This document shows, one piece after another, positions 7,341-15,817 of a DNA stretch of 36,941 bases. Numbering within the stretch: position 1 is the first letter of the stretch; the number at the start of each line of letters is the position of its first letter. The position numbers and the translations under genes were made by a program. The notes beneath the pieces are model-generated. The model ran no database searches. It was given only the letters and a program-made list of their open reading frames with translations, and was not told where the DNA came from. The DNA is from a virus, in the IMG/VR virus record IMGVR_UViG_3300008107_000423, positions 1-36,941 of that record; one strand, written 5' to 3'.

Positions 7341-7699
7341 TCCTCGTCCCTCCGTGATGTCCGCAGCGCCACCGTCACAGGGCCAGCGGCTAACACGTGG
7401 TCATCAGCGACAGCAGCACCTGGGGCAACCATCAAGCAGTCGTAGCGATAGGTACGGCCGACCTTAAGAGCGTTGACCGATGCCTCCGGGAACACGAGCC
7501 GCACCACGCCAGCCTCAGCGTCAGCGTTAACCGTCACCGGCCACACTGTGCGGCCTTTCACGTCACTGACGGTCGCGTTTACGTCCCAGCCAGGGAAAAT
7601 CCACGGCTCCGTCGCGGCTGTATCTTCATACAGCTCCAGAGTGAGCAGGGCATCAATGCCCTGCTCCATCTCCCAGGTGTGGTCAGTGACCCATGCCAT
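7337..7699 (-). CDS. Virion protein, possible fiber/baseplate Ig-like unit
   Basis: 120 residues starting MAWVTDHTWEMEQGIDALLTLEL. Alternating strands (WDVNATVSDVKGRTVWPVTVNAD, GVVRLVFPEASVNALKVGRTYRYDCLM) look like a beta-sandwich. The ATG lies four bases after a complete GGGAACCCTGAGG motif, which also supplies the stop of the upstream gene. It leads the fiber cassette translationally. Function is inferred from position only. Confidence 0.6.
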   Translation of the reverse strand: MAWVTDHTWEMEQGIDALLTLELYEDTAATEPWIFPGWDVNATVSDVKGRTVWPVTVNADAEAGVVRLVFPEASVNALKVGRTYRYDCLMVAPGAAVADDHVLAAGPVTVALRTSRRDEE

Positions 7700-7702
7700 G
7701 CC

Positions 7703-7915
7703 TCAGGGTTCCCCGCCCTCCCACGCTTCGTCCACGCCGGGCGTGGTGGGATCGTCTGCAACGAACTGGCCATCACCGTCTCGTGCACGCACTCTCCGCC
7801 GCCTTTTGTCAGTGGGCTCTAGCGGCTCAACATTCGCTGCGGGGACAGTTTCCAGGGGCGCCACAAGCGGCACCGGCTCGCCTGGGAACAGCGGCATAAA
7901 AGGTTCTAGGTTCAT
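7703..7915 (-). CDS. Small acidic/proline-rich hypothetical protein
   Basis: 70 residues (MNLEPFMPLFPGEPVPLVAPLETV...). It is Pro/Glu-rich with a basic KRRRRVRARDGD patch at about residues 36-47 and an end WEGGEP. The last codons and TGA are read from the boundary motif (GGG GAA CCC TGA). A hairpin followed by T4 lies upstream at 7931-7955, so it may start a new transcript or be read through. No family is recognised. Confidence 0.5.
   Translation of the reverse strand: MNLEPFMPLFPGEPVPLVAPLETVPAANVEPLEPTDKRRRRVRARDGDGQFVADDPTTPGVDEAWEGGEP
7704..7713 (-). repeat. GGGAACNCTG boundary motif, copy 2
   Basis: GGGAACCCTG then AGGC. The TGA inside is the stop of the upstream small gene, and the next ATG follows after four bases. 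Confidence 0.9.
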
Positions 7916-7930
7916 GTTTGAACTTCAATG

Positions 7931-7955
7931 GAAAAGGGGCCGCCGTAGCGACCCC
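7931..7955 (-). terminator. Hairpin-plus-T terminator candidate
   Basis: On the minus strand an eight-pair stem (GGGGTCGC with GCGGCCCC, one G-U pair, short TACG-type loop) is followed by TTTTCC. It lies just after the gene ending at 7980 and would end capsid-cassette transcription. Confidence 0.5.
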
Positions 7956-7979
7956 ATGAACGTGACGTGTCGCCCTGAC

Positions 7980-8672
7980 TCAGAGATGAGGATGGATCTG
8001 GATCACATTCCCGGCGCCGGCAGGTACTGCGACGCCATTGGTGACGGTACCAGTGGCAGAAGCCGAAGTGACGTTGGCATTCGTTCGGGCAAAGTCAAAC
8101 GTGGTGCCAGTCACCGCAGTAATGGTGTAGGTGCCTGAGAAGACGCTGTTCGAGCAGTTGATCGTAACGCTCTCACCAATTTGGAGGGTATGGGCGCCAA
8201 CCGTGACCGTGGCCACGTTGGATGTGAGAGCAACGTTGGTGATCGACAGGTTGCCGCTGCCTGGGAATAGCCTTACACCCTTCACCCGCACATCGCCGGT
8301 GATGGTGGGGCTAGTGGCGGCCTTTACCAGCCGCTCAACCTCGGGACCGGTACGGCCGAACTCGACGGGACCTTGGCCATTGAAGACGATGGACCCGAGA
8401 GTAACCCAGTTGGGTGCGGTGACATCACCGACCACGCCACCACGGGCGATGTGCGCGGCCTTCACCAGATACCCGCCAGCGGCGGAACTGGTGGCGCCGT
8501 GACCGACGACCTTGAAAAACGGCACCCGGTTAAGCCTGAAAGACATCTCCCGAGCCGATCCGGTGCGAGTTTCAGCAGCGCGATCATCCCACGGCCCGAC
8601 ATAGCCGAGGAGGATTGTTTCAGCATCCGTCTTGTAGGCGGTTTGGACAGCAAGTCCGATAGCACGAGTCAT
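7980..8672 (-). CDS. Virion protein after capsid gene, carries inserted beta domain
   Basis: 230 residues. Residues 1-140 are a mixed alpha/beta core (MTRAIGLAVQTAYKTDAETILLGYV). Residues 142-211 form a beta-rich module (ITNVALTSNVATVTV...HTLQIGESVTI...GTYTITAVTGTTFDFA...ATGTV) also found in the tail tube candidate and in the 12120-12764 protein. The position straight after the major capsid gene suggests a head decoration or head-completion protein, but this order is unusual and the assignment is weak. It starts 36 bases after the capsid stop. Confidence 0.6.
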   Translation of the reverse strand: MTRAIGLAVQTAYKTDAETILLGYVGPWDDRAAETRTGSAREMSFRLNRVPFFKVVGHGATSSAAGGYLVKAAHIARGGVVGDVTAPNWVTLGSIVFNGQGPVEFGRTGPEVERLVKAATSPTITGDVRVKGVRLFPGSGNLSITNVALTSNVATVTVGAHTLQIGESVTINCSNSVFSGTYTITAVTGTTFDFARTNANVTSASATGTVTNGVAVPAGAGNVIQIHPHL

Positions 8673-8708
8673 GGCAAAAAGGAAGCGATAGAATTAAAGT
8701 TGTGGGGC

Positions 8709-9656
8709 TCAGAGCACCGCTTCGGCGTTGGTGATGTTCTTGATCTGCACCACTGAACGGCTGTGCTTGAGCGCGAGGCCCAGACGCCAGCGGATGCGGG
8801 TCATCACGAACGGGCCGGCCGAGCCTTCGGCGAGGTCGTAGATGCTGATGCCGTATTGACCACGGACCTGACCTTGCAATCCCGTGAGGTAGTTATCACC
8901 AAAGGCCACCAGGTAGATGCTGGTGGTGTTGTTGGGTTCGTCGAATCCCTGGATTAGCTGTCGTCGGCTGTCGACATCTGTTGGGATGATGATGGAGGTG
9001 CCGTAGGTGTCGCGCTGGATCCCGTACTGATCCATCATCCGATCAACGTTGCTGATCGAGGTGTTGGCTTCAGACCGGGTGATGATCCGGCGCATCGCCT
9101 TGCTGCAGATGATGTAGGACTGAACGCCGGGGGGCAGTTCGTCCTGTGCTTCCTGCAGGGCCTTGATGCTCAGCGGGCCGGCGGTGGCGTGATTGAGAAT
9201 GACCTGACCGGAATCCTTAACCAGGTTTTCAAGACCGTTGAAGGTACGACCGCCATTGGCAGATTCCGATCCCTTGATGAACGTCCGCTCGTAGTCGATT
9301 CGCATCGACTGAGTTTTCATGTTCACCTGGTTGGCATGTTCGCTCATGCCGTACTGCTCGATAAGTCCGACGTCGGTTTTGACGGAACCGCCGAACTCTT
9401 TCATCGCAGCGGACTGGGGATCAACGTCTCCGAGGGAGCCGTCGAAATCCTCGTTCAGTGCGCGGAAACCGCCATCGCCGAGGTCCCCTTGGCGGTTAAA
9501 GAAGATGCCACCACCGTTAGTCTCCGCCTGCGGCACGAGGCCAAACAGGGGGGAATTGGTGAGTTCGGTGATGACGTCGAGAGCCTGGGCGTTCTCGGGT
9601 GTAGCTTCAGCAGATTCAAGGAACTGCTTTGTCTGCAGCAGATTGGTGGATGCCAT
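8709..9656 (-). CDS. Major capsid protein (HK97-fold type)
   Basis: 315 residues from ATG 9656 (MASTNLLQTKQFLESAEATPENAQ). The longer frame to 9719 covers a low-complexity leader and is less likely. Features typical of a family of phage capsid proteins: an acidic, Gly-rich loop (NRQGDLGDGGFRALNEDFDG), the segment MKTQSMRIDYERTFIKGSESANGGRTFNGLENLV, a spine-helix-like SIKALQEAQDELPPGVQSYIICSKAMRRII, and a C-terminal GPFVMTRIRWRLGLALKHSRSVVQI matching the P/A-domain end. It follows the scaffold gene. Unusually, it lies over 21 kb from the portal gene. A GGGAACGCAC variant of the boundary motif precedes the start by 20 bases. Confidence 0.85.
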   Translation of the reverse strand: MASTNLLQTKQFLESAEATPENAQALDVITELTNSPLFGLVPQAETNGGGIFFNRQGDLGDGGFRALNEDFDGSLGDVDPQSAAMKEFGGSVKTDVGLIEQYGMSEHANQVNMKTQSMRIDYERTFIKGSESANGGRTFNGLENLVKDSGQVILNHATAGPLSIKALQEAQDELPPGVQSYIICSKAMRRIITRSEANTSISNVDRMMDQYGIQRDTYGTSIIIPTDVDSRRQLIQGFDEPNNTTSIYLVAFGDNYLTGLQGQVRGQYGISIYDLAEGSAGPFVMTRIRWRLGLALKHSRSVVQIKNITNAEAVL

Positions 9657-9676
9657 TGGAATAGGCAGGAAAGGGT

Positions 9677-9686
9677 GTGCGTTCCC
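9677..9686 (-). repeat. Variant boundary motif before capsid gene
   Basis: GGGAACGCAC, matching the first six bases of the consensus, 20 bases before the capsid ATG. Confidence 0.45.
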
Positions 9687-9812
9687 TTCGGCCTCGCGCC
9701 TTACGGGTTGTGGCGACATCCGTGGGCATCACGCCGTGGGCTGTTCACCGGACCCGCAAGCTGCAGCTCGATGGCATCGCGCCGTTTGAGCTGCAGCCCT
9801 GCGGTGTCCCGG

Positions 9813-9822
9813 CAGTGTTCCC
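9813..9822 (-). repeat. GGGAACNCTG boundary motif, copy 3
   Basis: GGGAACACTG, six bases after the scaffold stop. The 172-base gap to the capsid ATG holds this copy and the variant at 9677; I see no convincing gene between them. Confidence 0.85.
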
Positions 9823-9828
9823 TGTGGC

Positions 9829-10602
9829 TCAGCTGGGGCTGTTCCAGGCGAGGTCGCGGCGCTGCCCTGGAGTGAGATCCTTGAGGGCAGGGAGGTTGCG
9901 ACCGCTGGGGCCACGGCTGCTGGGCATGCCGGACCCTGAGCCCATGGCGGGCTCAAAGAAGGTGCCGATGACGGCGGATTTATTGGCTAGCTGCTTCATC
10001 CAGGCGTCGGGAGCGATGCGGCCCTTGCCATCGGGGGACTGGATGGGATCGTTCTGGGCGTCAACGACATAGAGGTCGCCGTTGTCGTCAATGCGGAGGT
10101 GCTTTTCGCCTACCAGGGCCATGAAACCATCGAGGAAGGAGCGGCCGTCATCGTCTGCGCCGCTGCGGCCTTTGGCGAGGGTGAAGGCATTTTGGGCGAG
10201 GGTGCGGGTTTGGAGGCGTATGCGTGCTTGCCGTTCACGTTCGGCTTCCTGCTTGGCTTCGGAGACCTGATCATTGGCCTTCTTCTCCAGCCGCATGCGT
10301 TCAGTGGCGGTGAGAGCCTCGCGTTCGCGGAGTTCGCGTTCTAGCTGCTCGGCCTTATCGGTAGCCTGCTTGAAGACTTTGGGATCAATTCCTTCAACCT
10401 GCTTGAGGCGTCGTTCGGCGGCCTTCAGTTGATCCCGGAGCTTGGTGAGGGTTTTCTTGCCGCCTTCACCGAGGGCTTCGTCGTCGTCACTGTCGTTGTC
10501 ACCAGCAGGAGAACCGCCGCCACCATCGCCTTCGCCGTCACCGTCCTGAGTGATGGTCGGATAGATGGAGCGGAGCATTTGCTCCAGAAGTTCGCGTCCC
10601 AT
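9829..10602 (-). CDS. Capsid scaffold protein
   Basis: 257 residues with the layout of GP20-type phage scaffolds. There is an acidic, Gly-rich N-terminus (about residues 18-50), a long charged coiled coil of about 100 residues (LRDQLKAAERRLKQVEG...LERELREREALTATERMRLEKKANDQVSEAKQEAERERQARIRL), and a C-terminal region that ends GRNLPALKDLTPGQRRDLAW. It lies directly before the major capsid gene, the usual order. It would guide prohead assembly and leave the head. The start ATG is 34 bases after a boundary motif. Confidence 0.82.
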   Translation of the reverse strand: MGRELLEQMLRSIYPTITQDGDGEGDGGGGSPAGDNDSDDDEALGEGGKKTLTKLRDQLKAAERRLKQVEGIDPKVFKQATDKAEQLERELREREALTATERMRLEKKANDQVSEAKQEAERERQARIRLQTRTLAQNAFTLAKGRSGADDDGRSFLDGFMALVGEKHLRIDDNGDLYVVDAQNDPIQSPDGKGRIAPDAWMKQLANKSAVIGTFFEPAMGSGSGMPSSRGPSGRNLPALKDLTPGQRRDLAWNSPS

Positions 10603-10624
10603 GAGCCGCCGGCATCGCGCCGGG

Positions 10625-10771
10625 TTAAAGGCTCTTCAGTGTTCCCCTCTGCCCTTGGTGGCCCTTTTGCCGGCGGATCAACGCCATTCGGTTGGAGGCC
10701 ACGCGGAGCGCGAGGGCTTCAAGCAGGGCATCCTCCTTGTCTTCGGTGTCTGGGGGTGCTGGCTGGTTCAT
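10625..10771 (-). CDS. Small hypothetical protein before scaffold
   Basis: 48 residues, MNQPAPPDTEDKEDALLEALALRV..., start coupled to the previous gene by ATGA and stop TAA at 10625. The N-terminal half is acidic and helical, the C-terminal half basic. The boundary motif GGGAACACTG lies inside its last codons and is read there as part of RGTLK. It may be a head accessory, or a short ORF made only by coupling. Confidence 0.5.
   Translation of the reverse strand: MNQPAPPDTEDKEDALLEALALRVASNRMALIRRQKGHQGQRGTLKSL
10637..10646 (-). repeat. GGGAACNCTG boundary motif, copy 4
   Basis: GGGAACACTG then A, inside the last codons of the 48-aa frame and 34 bases before the scaffold ATG. It is the only strict copy read as internal codons. 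Confidence 0.85.
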
Positions 10772-12123
10772 GGTGTCAGGTCGGCATTGCTGAAGCCAAG
10801 TGCTAGGAGCTGCTGGCGGCAGTATGCGGGTTCGCCCCAGTCCCAGGCGTAAGCCGCTTTTTGATAACTGAAGTCAACGTCTGCTAAGTCTATGCGACGA
10901 GTTGCCCGCCTAAAATCAGATGGGTCTAATTGTGTAGTGCTTGTGGTTGGGATGTTCATAGTGCTATCAAAGGTGATGAAGGACTGTCCGGTTGAAGCCC
11001 TTTCCTGAAAACCGTTTGTCGGGCAGCTTCCGGGAAGCACGCAGGGCGCCAAGAGTTTGCGCGCCGTTGGCGCACTTGCTAGATATTCGGATTTTATAGT
11101 AGCATAATTATTGCTACTTGAAGGCGGGTTGCCTCTATATGAGGACAGAAACGAGTAGACGCCTGGAGTAAAAAAGCCTGTTCCATCGCCTCGGTTATAG
11201 TCTGGATATAAGCCAAAAGATCTGGACATGCCGTAGGAATATAGCAACGGGATTTCAACAAGTGCGTCTCGGATTCCACCCCCAACAAAGGGGCGATTGA
11301 CAAATTCTGGTTTGATGGGGTCATAAGGTATTCGGCTTGGCTGGGTGCCTCGCTGTGTGAATGCCTCCCTAAGCGACCCTAAAGAAGCCCTTAATGCCCC
11401 AGGGGCAGCGATCTCTCGCACAGCATTGTCGGAAACAAAAAAGCATTTTAGTATTGTCACCTCTGGAGCTGAAGTGGTTCCTTTTTGCATCACCTCGCTT
11501 GCTAAAACCTCACCGCCCTCTCCCCAGGTATAGTTTATTTGTAACTTATAGTGGTAGCGACTTTCATTAGAGCGGTTGCTATAAACAAAAATGCAAGCTT
11601 TCTTGCTTACAGGCAAAACAAGATAAACTTTGTCGGTTTGTTTGCCAAAGGTGCCGATGATCTGAAGCCTCTCTGTTCCATTTTGCCCAATGTTGTTAGG
11701 GTCAAATGTATTGTCCGCGTACACTTTCACGTTACCGCCGCCAGCTGTGCCGGTGAGTTGTATATCAGTCCATATTGGCCCCAAATCGGGTTCTGGATAA
11801 TTAAAGTCAAATGTCAGTGACGCTGTTTTGCTTGCATTCCGCACAGTGGTTCGTTCCGTGACAAGTCCTGCTGGCGACAAGATGAACTCTTCCCCCCACA
11901 CCACCGGCACTACGTTGAGATCCCCCAGCGGAATTGCCGCCGGCTCCGGTCGCCGATCAGGCGCCACCGGGCTGTAGTACCGGCGCCGCGCTGGCTGCTG
12001 AACCTTCAATGCAGTAGCTGCCGATTTTCTCTCCTTGTTCCGCTTCCGGTTCGCCAGGATCCTGGCCTTTACCATCTCCAGGATGGCATTCGGAACGCCT
12101 TGTACGTCAACAAACAGTGTCAA
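10768..12123 (-). CDS. Large hypothetical virion protein
   Basis: 451 residues from TTG 12123, which overlaps the upstream TGA (TTGA). The N-terminus is helical and basic (VKARILANRKRNKERKSAATALKV) and could be an anchor. The rest is beta-rich (TTVRNASKTASLTFDFNYPEPDLG, TERLQIIGTFGKQTDKVYLVLPV) and Tyr/Ser/Pro-rich to the C-terminus. Much of the gene, about 11.08-11.73 kb, is clearly richer in A+T than its neighbours, suggesting recent exchange. It lies between fiber and capsid genes and is probably a virion or appendage protein. I recognise no family. Confidence 0.6.
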   Translation of the reverse strand: MTLFVDVQGVPNAILEMVKARILANRKRNKERKSAATALKVQQPARRRYYSPVAPDRRPEPAAIPLGDLNVVPVVWGEEFILSPAGLVTERTTVRNASKTASLTFDFNYPEPDLGPIWTDIQLTGTAGGGNVKVYADNTFDPNNIGQNGTERLQIIGTFGKQTDKVYLVLPVSKKACIFVYSNRSNESRYHYKLQINYTWGEGGEVLASEVMQKGTTSAPEVTILKCFFVSDNAVREIAAPGALRASLGSLREAFTQRGTQPSRIPYDPIKPEFVNRPFVGGGIRDALVEIPLLYSYGMSRSFGLYPDYNRGDGTGFFTPGVYSFLSSYRGNPPSSSNNYATIKSEYLASAPTARKLLAPCVLPGSCPTNGFQERASTGQSFITFDSTMNIPTTSTTQLDPSDFRRATRRIDLADVDFSYQKAAYAWDWGEPAYCRQQLLALGFSNADLTP

Positions 12124-12764
12124 GCGAGAATCCCCTGCCCGAGCTTGGTTGTGCCGCCCCTGGACTGCCCAGCTGCCAGCGCCTGTACACCAGAGGAAGC
12201 CTCAATCGCCGTAAGCTTTGGCAATCTCGTGGTTTTCACAACTGTTCCAGTTTGTGCTGTTGTTGACAAGTTACTAGCAGTTAAAGCGAATGTGAAGCTA
12301 TCCCATTCAGGCACTGAAACCACGGTGCGTGTGCCATCAAAGACGTTCTGCGTTGCGGCGTCAATCACCACGGAATCACCCACTTGGAAGCCATGCGGCG
12401 TGGTTGTGACCACCGTGGCCACGTTGCTGGTGACCGCTACTGACTCAATCGCCAAGGTGCTGATAGTGCTGAGCAGCAGGCAGCGATGCGTGTAACTGAA
12501 TCCGGCGCCGGTTGCCTCAAAGCTCCAGGTGATCGTTGATTGTTCCCACCGCCCGTTGTTGGTGTTCAGCGCTCCACCACTGAGCACGCCAGTAACAGGA
12601 GCGTACCCACCACCGCTCACTTCAGCCGCTATCCACGCCGTGGCCAGCGATGCAGCAGTCAGCAGACCGCTGGTGTCATTCGCCAGGAACATGCGATAGC
12701 CCAAGCCATTGAATGTCGTAGCAGCCTGTCGTTCCAGCTCAGCAGTCGTGTATTGAAGTGGCAT
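12120..12764 (-). CDS. Virion protein with inserted beta domain
   Basis: 214 residues. The N-terminal 100 residues (TTAELERQAATTFNGLGYRMFLANDTSGLL...WEQSTITWSFEATGAGFSYTHRCLL) form the base domain. Residues 104-177 hold the shared module (SVAVTSNVATVVTTTPHGFQVGDSVVI...GTRTVVSV...FTFALTASN...TGTV). The base domain then resumes (LPKLTAIEASSGVQALAAGQS), so the module looks like an insertion into a loop. It is probably an accessory fiber or tail tip protein. A full boundary motif lies 25 bases upstream. Confidence 0.6.
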   Translation of the reverse strand: MPLQYTTAELERQAATTFNGLGYRMFLANDTSGLLTAASLATAWIAAEVSGGGYAPVTGVLSGGALNTNNGRWEQSTITWSFEATGAGFSYTHRCLLLSTISTLAIESVAVTSNVATVVTTTPHGFQVGDSVVIDAATQNVFDGTRTVVSVPEWDSFTFALTASNLSTTAQTGTVVKTTRLPKLTAIEASSGVQALAAGQSRGGTTKLGQGILA

Positions 12765-12789
12765 GCCATGTCTAGCCGTTGATCACAGT

Positions 12790-12799
12790 CAGTGTTCCC
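12790..12799 (-). repeat. GGGAACNCTG boundary motif, copy 5
   Basis: GGGAACACTG then A, six bases after the stop of the 1003-aa fiber gene and 25 bases before the next ATG. Confidence 0.88.
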
Positions 12800-12805
12800 T
12801 TGGAC

Positions 12806-15800
12806 TTAAGGCGGAGCGTTTTTGTACGGGTGATCAGAGGGTAGGACGGATTGGATTGCCCAGCGGTGGGCTATATCGCCTTCAAGATTGCGTACTTCGG
12901 ATTCACTGGTTGCGGCCTTCTTGAATCGGATTTCCGCCAGATCCATCTCTAAGTATAGTTGGTAAACCGCGTCACCTGCTATAAAGATTTTGTCGCCGGT
13001 ATAAGAGGGCGCAATGTATGGGTTATTTCCGCAGGAAACACTAGAGCTTGCGCCACCATTAACGTAAGCTGTAAGCGTATTTGATCCATGCACAAGCGTA
13101 GCAATGACCCAGCGACTACTTGAGCTTATTGGTTTTGTAATTGTACTGTAAGAGCCATTTCCGCTAATTTCGCCATACTTGATAAACGTTAACTGTTCAC
13201 TACCGGGCCCCGTTGGCGCGTCGAGGAATACTGTTAGATTATCATCGTAGCTGTAAATAACGTTTCTACCGCCTGCCGGGATAACAGCGGGATAACGAAA
13301 TGCCATCACCATCGTACCGGCTGACCCCGTAAAGAGATCGCTAAGCACTGTTTCGTCATCGCTTATCATGTAGTCAGGAATGCCACCAGCGCCATCAAAT
13401 TGCATTAAATTCAGTGAGTTCTGTGTAGCCACGCCATAGGACATATCTCCAGCATTAAGGAATGCTAAGTTAGAGCCGACCCTGCTGTTCCATCTGTTTA
13501 TGTTGCTTGAGTTGTTGTACAACACAACGCTACTGGGTGTTCCCGCGTCAAACCATCCATCCGGCACCCATGTAAGATTAGCTTCGGTAAGCGTAAGCAT
13601 AAAGAACAAATCCTCGCGAGCATAATCGTCAAGCGATATAACAATAGCTAACTCCTCGACTTCTATGTCTTCTATTGTTATTGCCACAACCACATCCTCG
13701 TTTCCATCGTCAATCGGCAGCAGGCTATAAGCCGTCTCGACCTCGCTGATCGTGATCAACAGTGTCGCTTGATCGGCTTCAACAGGAGTGAACGGCCTGA
13801 ACAGGTACGCGGGATCCCGGAACTCCTCAAACGCATCGGTCCCGTTTGTCGGCAACAATGCCCAGATCCCACGAGGCCGCGCTGCGTTGAATCCGGCCGG
13901 CGTGGCGATCGTGTTCGCCGGAACTGGGCCGCTGCTCACGGTCGGGGCCCCCACCGCAGGCAGCCCCGCCAGGTCCACCATCGCCGGCACCCACGGCACA
14001 ACCCGTTCGGTCGGCACCCGCCCAGTGGCGCCGCAGAGGATCCCGTCACAGGACACCACCAGTTGATCCGCATCCCACTGCCAAGACGCACCATCCGCCA
14101 GAAATTGCGTCTCGAGGCCGCCGGCACGCACATAGAACGGCTTCAGTGGCTCAGTGGGTAGCTGCCACGCCTCCACCACCACGTTCGACCCGTAGGCGGT
14201 GCCGTACCGCAGAGCGTTCTCAAGTTCGGCCAGCGACTGGGCCTGTTCCCGCACGCCGCCAGGCACCAGCCACCGCCGAACCACGCCACCAGGCCCCACG
14301 TCAACCGCCACCGTGTCGTCATTGGGGAACGGCAGATCAAGCTCGGTGCTGCGGATGCTGTCCGCTGCCGTGGGCTGCACATTGGACAGGATCGTGCTGC
14401 CGAACACCTCACCGGTCTCCACCCATGCGGTGCCGGTCCAGGCGTACTCGATGCCAGTGTTCGGATTGATGTACGTAGGCCAAGTGGTGCCAGTGTTCGA
14501 CCAGCTGGTGCCGCTCCAGATTCGCTCCACCCCGGTGGCCGCCACCACGTATCGATCCCCTGGATCCGGCGATGTGGGATCGGCATCGAGATAAGGGAGC
14601 CAGGCGGTGCCGCTCCAGATGTAGAGGATGCCTGTGTGGCCATTGCGGTAGACGGCCCCCGCTGCCTCCACCGGATAACCGCCTGGCGTAGGGGTGTAGG
14701 GCTGCCAATAAGCGCCATCCCACATGGTGGCCTGGCCAGTGCCTGAGTTGATCCATGTGTCACCGACATCTGGATCCTCCGGTGGGTCTGGCGTGAACGG
14801 CGTCCACACATCACCGTCCCAGACGTAGGGGGTATCATTGCCGGCATCGATCCAGGGATCACCAGGCTGCGGATCAAGAGGCGGATCCACAGTTGGCAGG
14901 CCCCAATCCTCGTAAAAGCTGCCGACACCACCATCACCACCACCATCACCACCACCGTCACCACCGATGGGAATGAATCCTTCAAGCGGCTCAAAGCCAT
15001 CGGGCTTTACACCAACATTGAACAGTGACCGTGCTTCTGGCGGATCAAAGGCCAAAACAGGATACCCGGCTCCTCGAACAAGTCGATCTCTTGCTTCGTC
15101 CTGCTCACTTGGTCTGAGTTGAACACCAAAATCACGGCCTTGCGTGTTCTGAATCCTGGTGCCGTCGCAGATAAAAACACTCATATCAGCAATTAAGGCA
15201 ATAATGTCGCTGACTGATTCGGCCTGCGAGGCCAACGCACGAGCTAGCTGACTGCCTTCATGAGTTTGCGACCAGGCTATGTATCGAGTAGCCAGAGTCT
15301 TGGTGCCACCCATTGCTTCGTTTACTTGGTATTCTGTGACAACTCGACTAACATGCACTAGATCATTAGAAAGCTCTACGGGTACGCCATTGATCACGTA
15401 CTGCTCAATACCCATGCCGCCCACAAACATAAACTCTGATACATACTCATCTACAATTTCTTGCTGAGCCCTTGGTCCATCGGGGCCAATGGTGTAAGTG
15501 ATTTGAGTTTTGGTGACTGTCCATGCCTCAATGCCCAAGGCAGGAGAAATCCCGTTTTCTAAGTAAGATTTGCACAGTGTTGGATTTGCCGCCGCAAGAA
15601 TAGAGATAGTTACTCCCTCTCGACTGCTGACTACATCGGCCTGTCGCTGTTCGCCTGACTGGCTATCTGTATAATTGAGTGTAATGTACTTTGTTATAGT
15701 GCGAGAATATGGTATGTAGCCGGCAATCTTCTCTTTTTTCGTGCCGTCATTGTACTCGATTCTTGCCCTTGACGGCGGCGAGATTGTCTCATCGATCTCG

Positions 15801-15817
15801 AAATCGCGTCTTGCCAT
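12806..15817 (-). CDS. Tail fiber / host-specificity protein, 1003 aa
   Basis: Residues 1-280 form an N-terminal baseplate-type domain that attaches to the tail tip. Residues 285-298 are a Gly/Asp linker (GGDGGGDGGGDGG) encoded by 12-base tandem repeats. Residues about 318-466 hold five related units ending in Y/I-x-W-D/S/T-G-x-x-W (YVWDGDVW, TMWDGAYW, YIWSGTAW, RIWSGTSW, YAWTGTAW), usually preceded by GDxW-like turns. A beta-rich middle follows. Residues from about 755 form a LamG/ConA-like jelly roll ending AHRWAIQSVLPSDHPYKNAPP, the usual end of that domain, likely glycan-binding. Part of the C-terminal region is A+T-rich. The start overlaps the hub-like gene by TGATG. Confidence 0.8.
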   Translation of the reverse strand: MARRDFEIDETISPPSRARIEYNDGTKKEKIAGYIPYSRTITKYITLNYTDSQSGEQRQADVVSSREGVTISILAAANPTLCKSYLENGISPALGIEAWTVTKTQITYTIGPDGPRAQQEIVDEYVSEFMFVGGMGIEQYVINGVPVELSNDLVHVSRVVTEYQVNEAMGGTKTLATRYIAWSQTHEGSQLARALASQAESVSDIIALIADMSVFICDGTRIQNTQGRDFGVQLRPSEQDEARDRLVRGAGYPVLAFDPPEARSLFNVGVKPDGFEPLEGFIPIGGDGGGDGGGDGGVGSFYEDWGLPTVDPPLDPQPGDPWIDAGNDTPYVWDGDVWTPFTPDPPEDPDVGDTWINSGTGQATMWDGAYWQPYTPTPGGYPVEAAGAVYRNGHTGILYIWSGTAWLPYLDADPTSPDPGDRYVVAATGVERIWSGTSWSNTGTTWPTYINPNTGIEYAWTGTAWVETGEVFGSTILSNVQPTAADSIRSTELDLPFPNDDTVAVDVGPGGVVRRWLVPGGVREQAQSLAELENALRYGTAYGSNVVVEAWQLPTEPLKPFYVRAGGLETQFLADGASWQWDADQLVVSCDGILCGATGRVPTERVVPWVPAMVDLAGLPAVGAPTVSSGPVPANTIATPAGFNAARPRGIWALLPTNGTDAFEEFRDPAYLFRPFTPVEADQATLLITISEVETAYSLLPIDDGNEDVVVAITIEDIEVEELAIVISLDDYAREDLFFMLTLTEANLTWVPDGWFDAGTPSSVVLYNNSSNINRWNSRVGSNLAFLNAGDMSYGVATQNSLNLMQFDGAGGIPDYMISDDETVLSDLFTGSAGTMVMAFRYPAVIPAGGRNVIYSYDDNLTVFLDAPTGPGSEQLTFIKYGEISGNGSYSTITKPISSSSRWVIATLVHGSNTLTAYVNGGASSSVSCGNNPYIAPSYTGDKIFIAGDAVYQLYLEMDLAEIRFKKAATSESEVRNLEGDIAHRWAIQSVLPSDHPYKNAPP
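14926..14965 (-). repeat. 12-base tandem repeat coding Gly/Asp linker
   Basis: About three units of GGTGGTGGTGAT on the minus strand, translated as repeated GGGD. Unit number can vary by slippage and would alter linker length in the fiber. Confidence 0.75.

Noticed and set aside
13540-13549. GGGAACACCC inside the 1003-aa fiber gene, and GGGAAC elsewhere in genes (14.25, 34.57, 34.9, 35.99 kb)
   Set aside because: These share only GGGAAC and lack the CTG half, so they are not counted as motif copies; their presence at chance level supports the specificity of the full motif.
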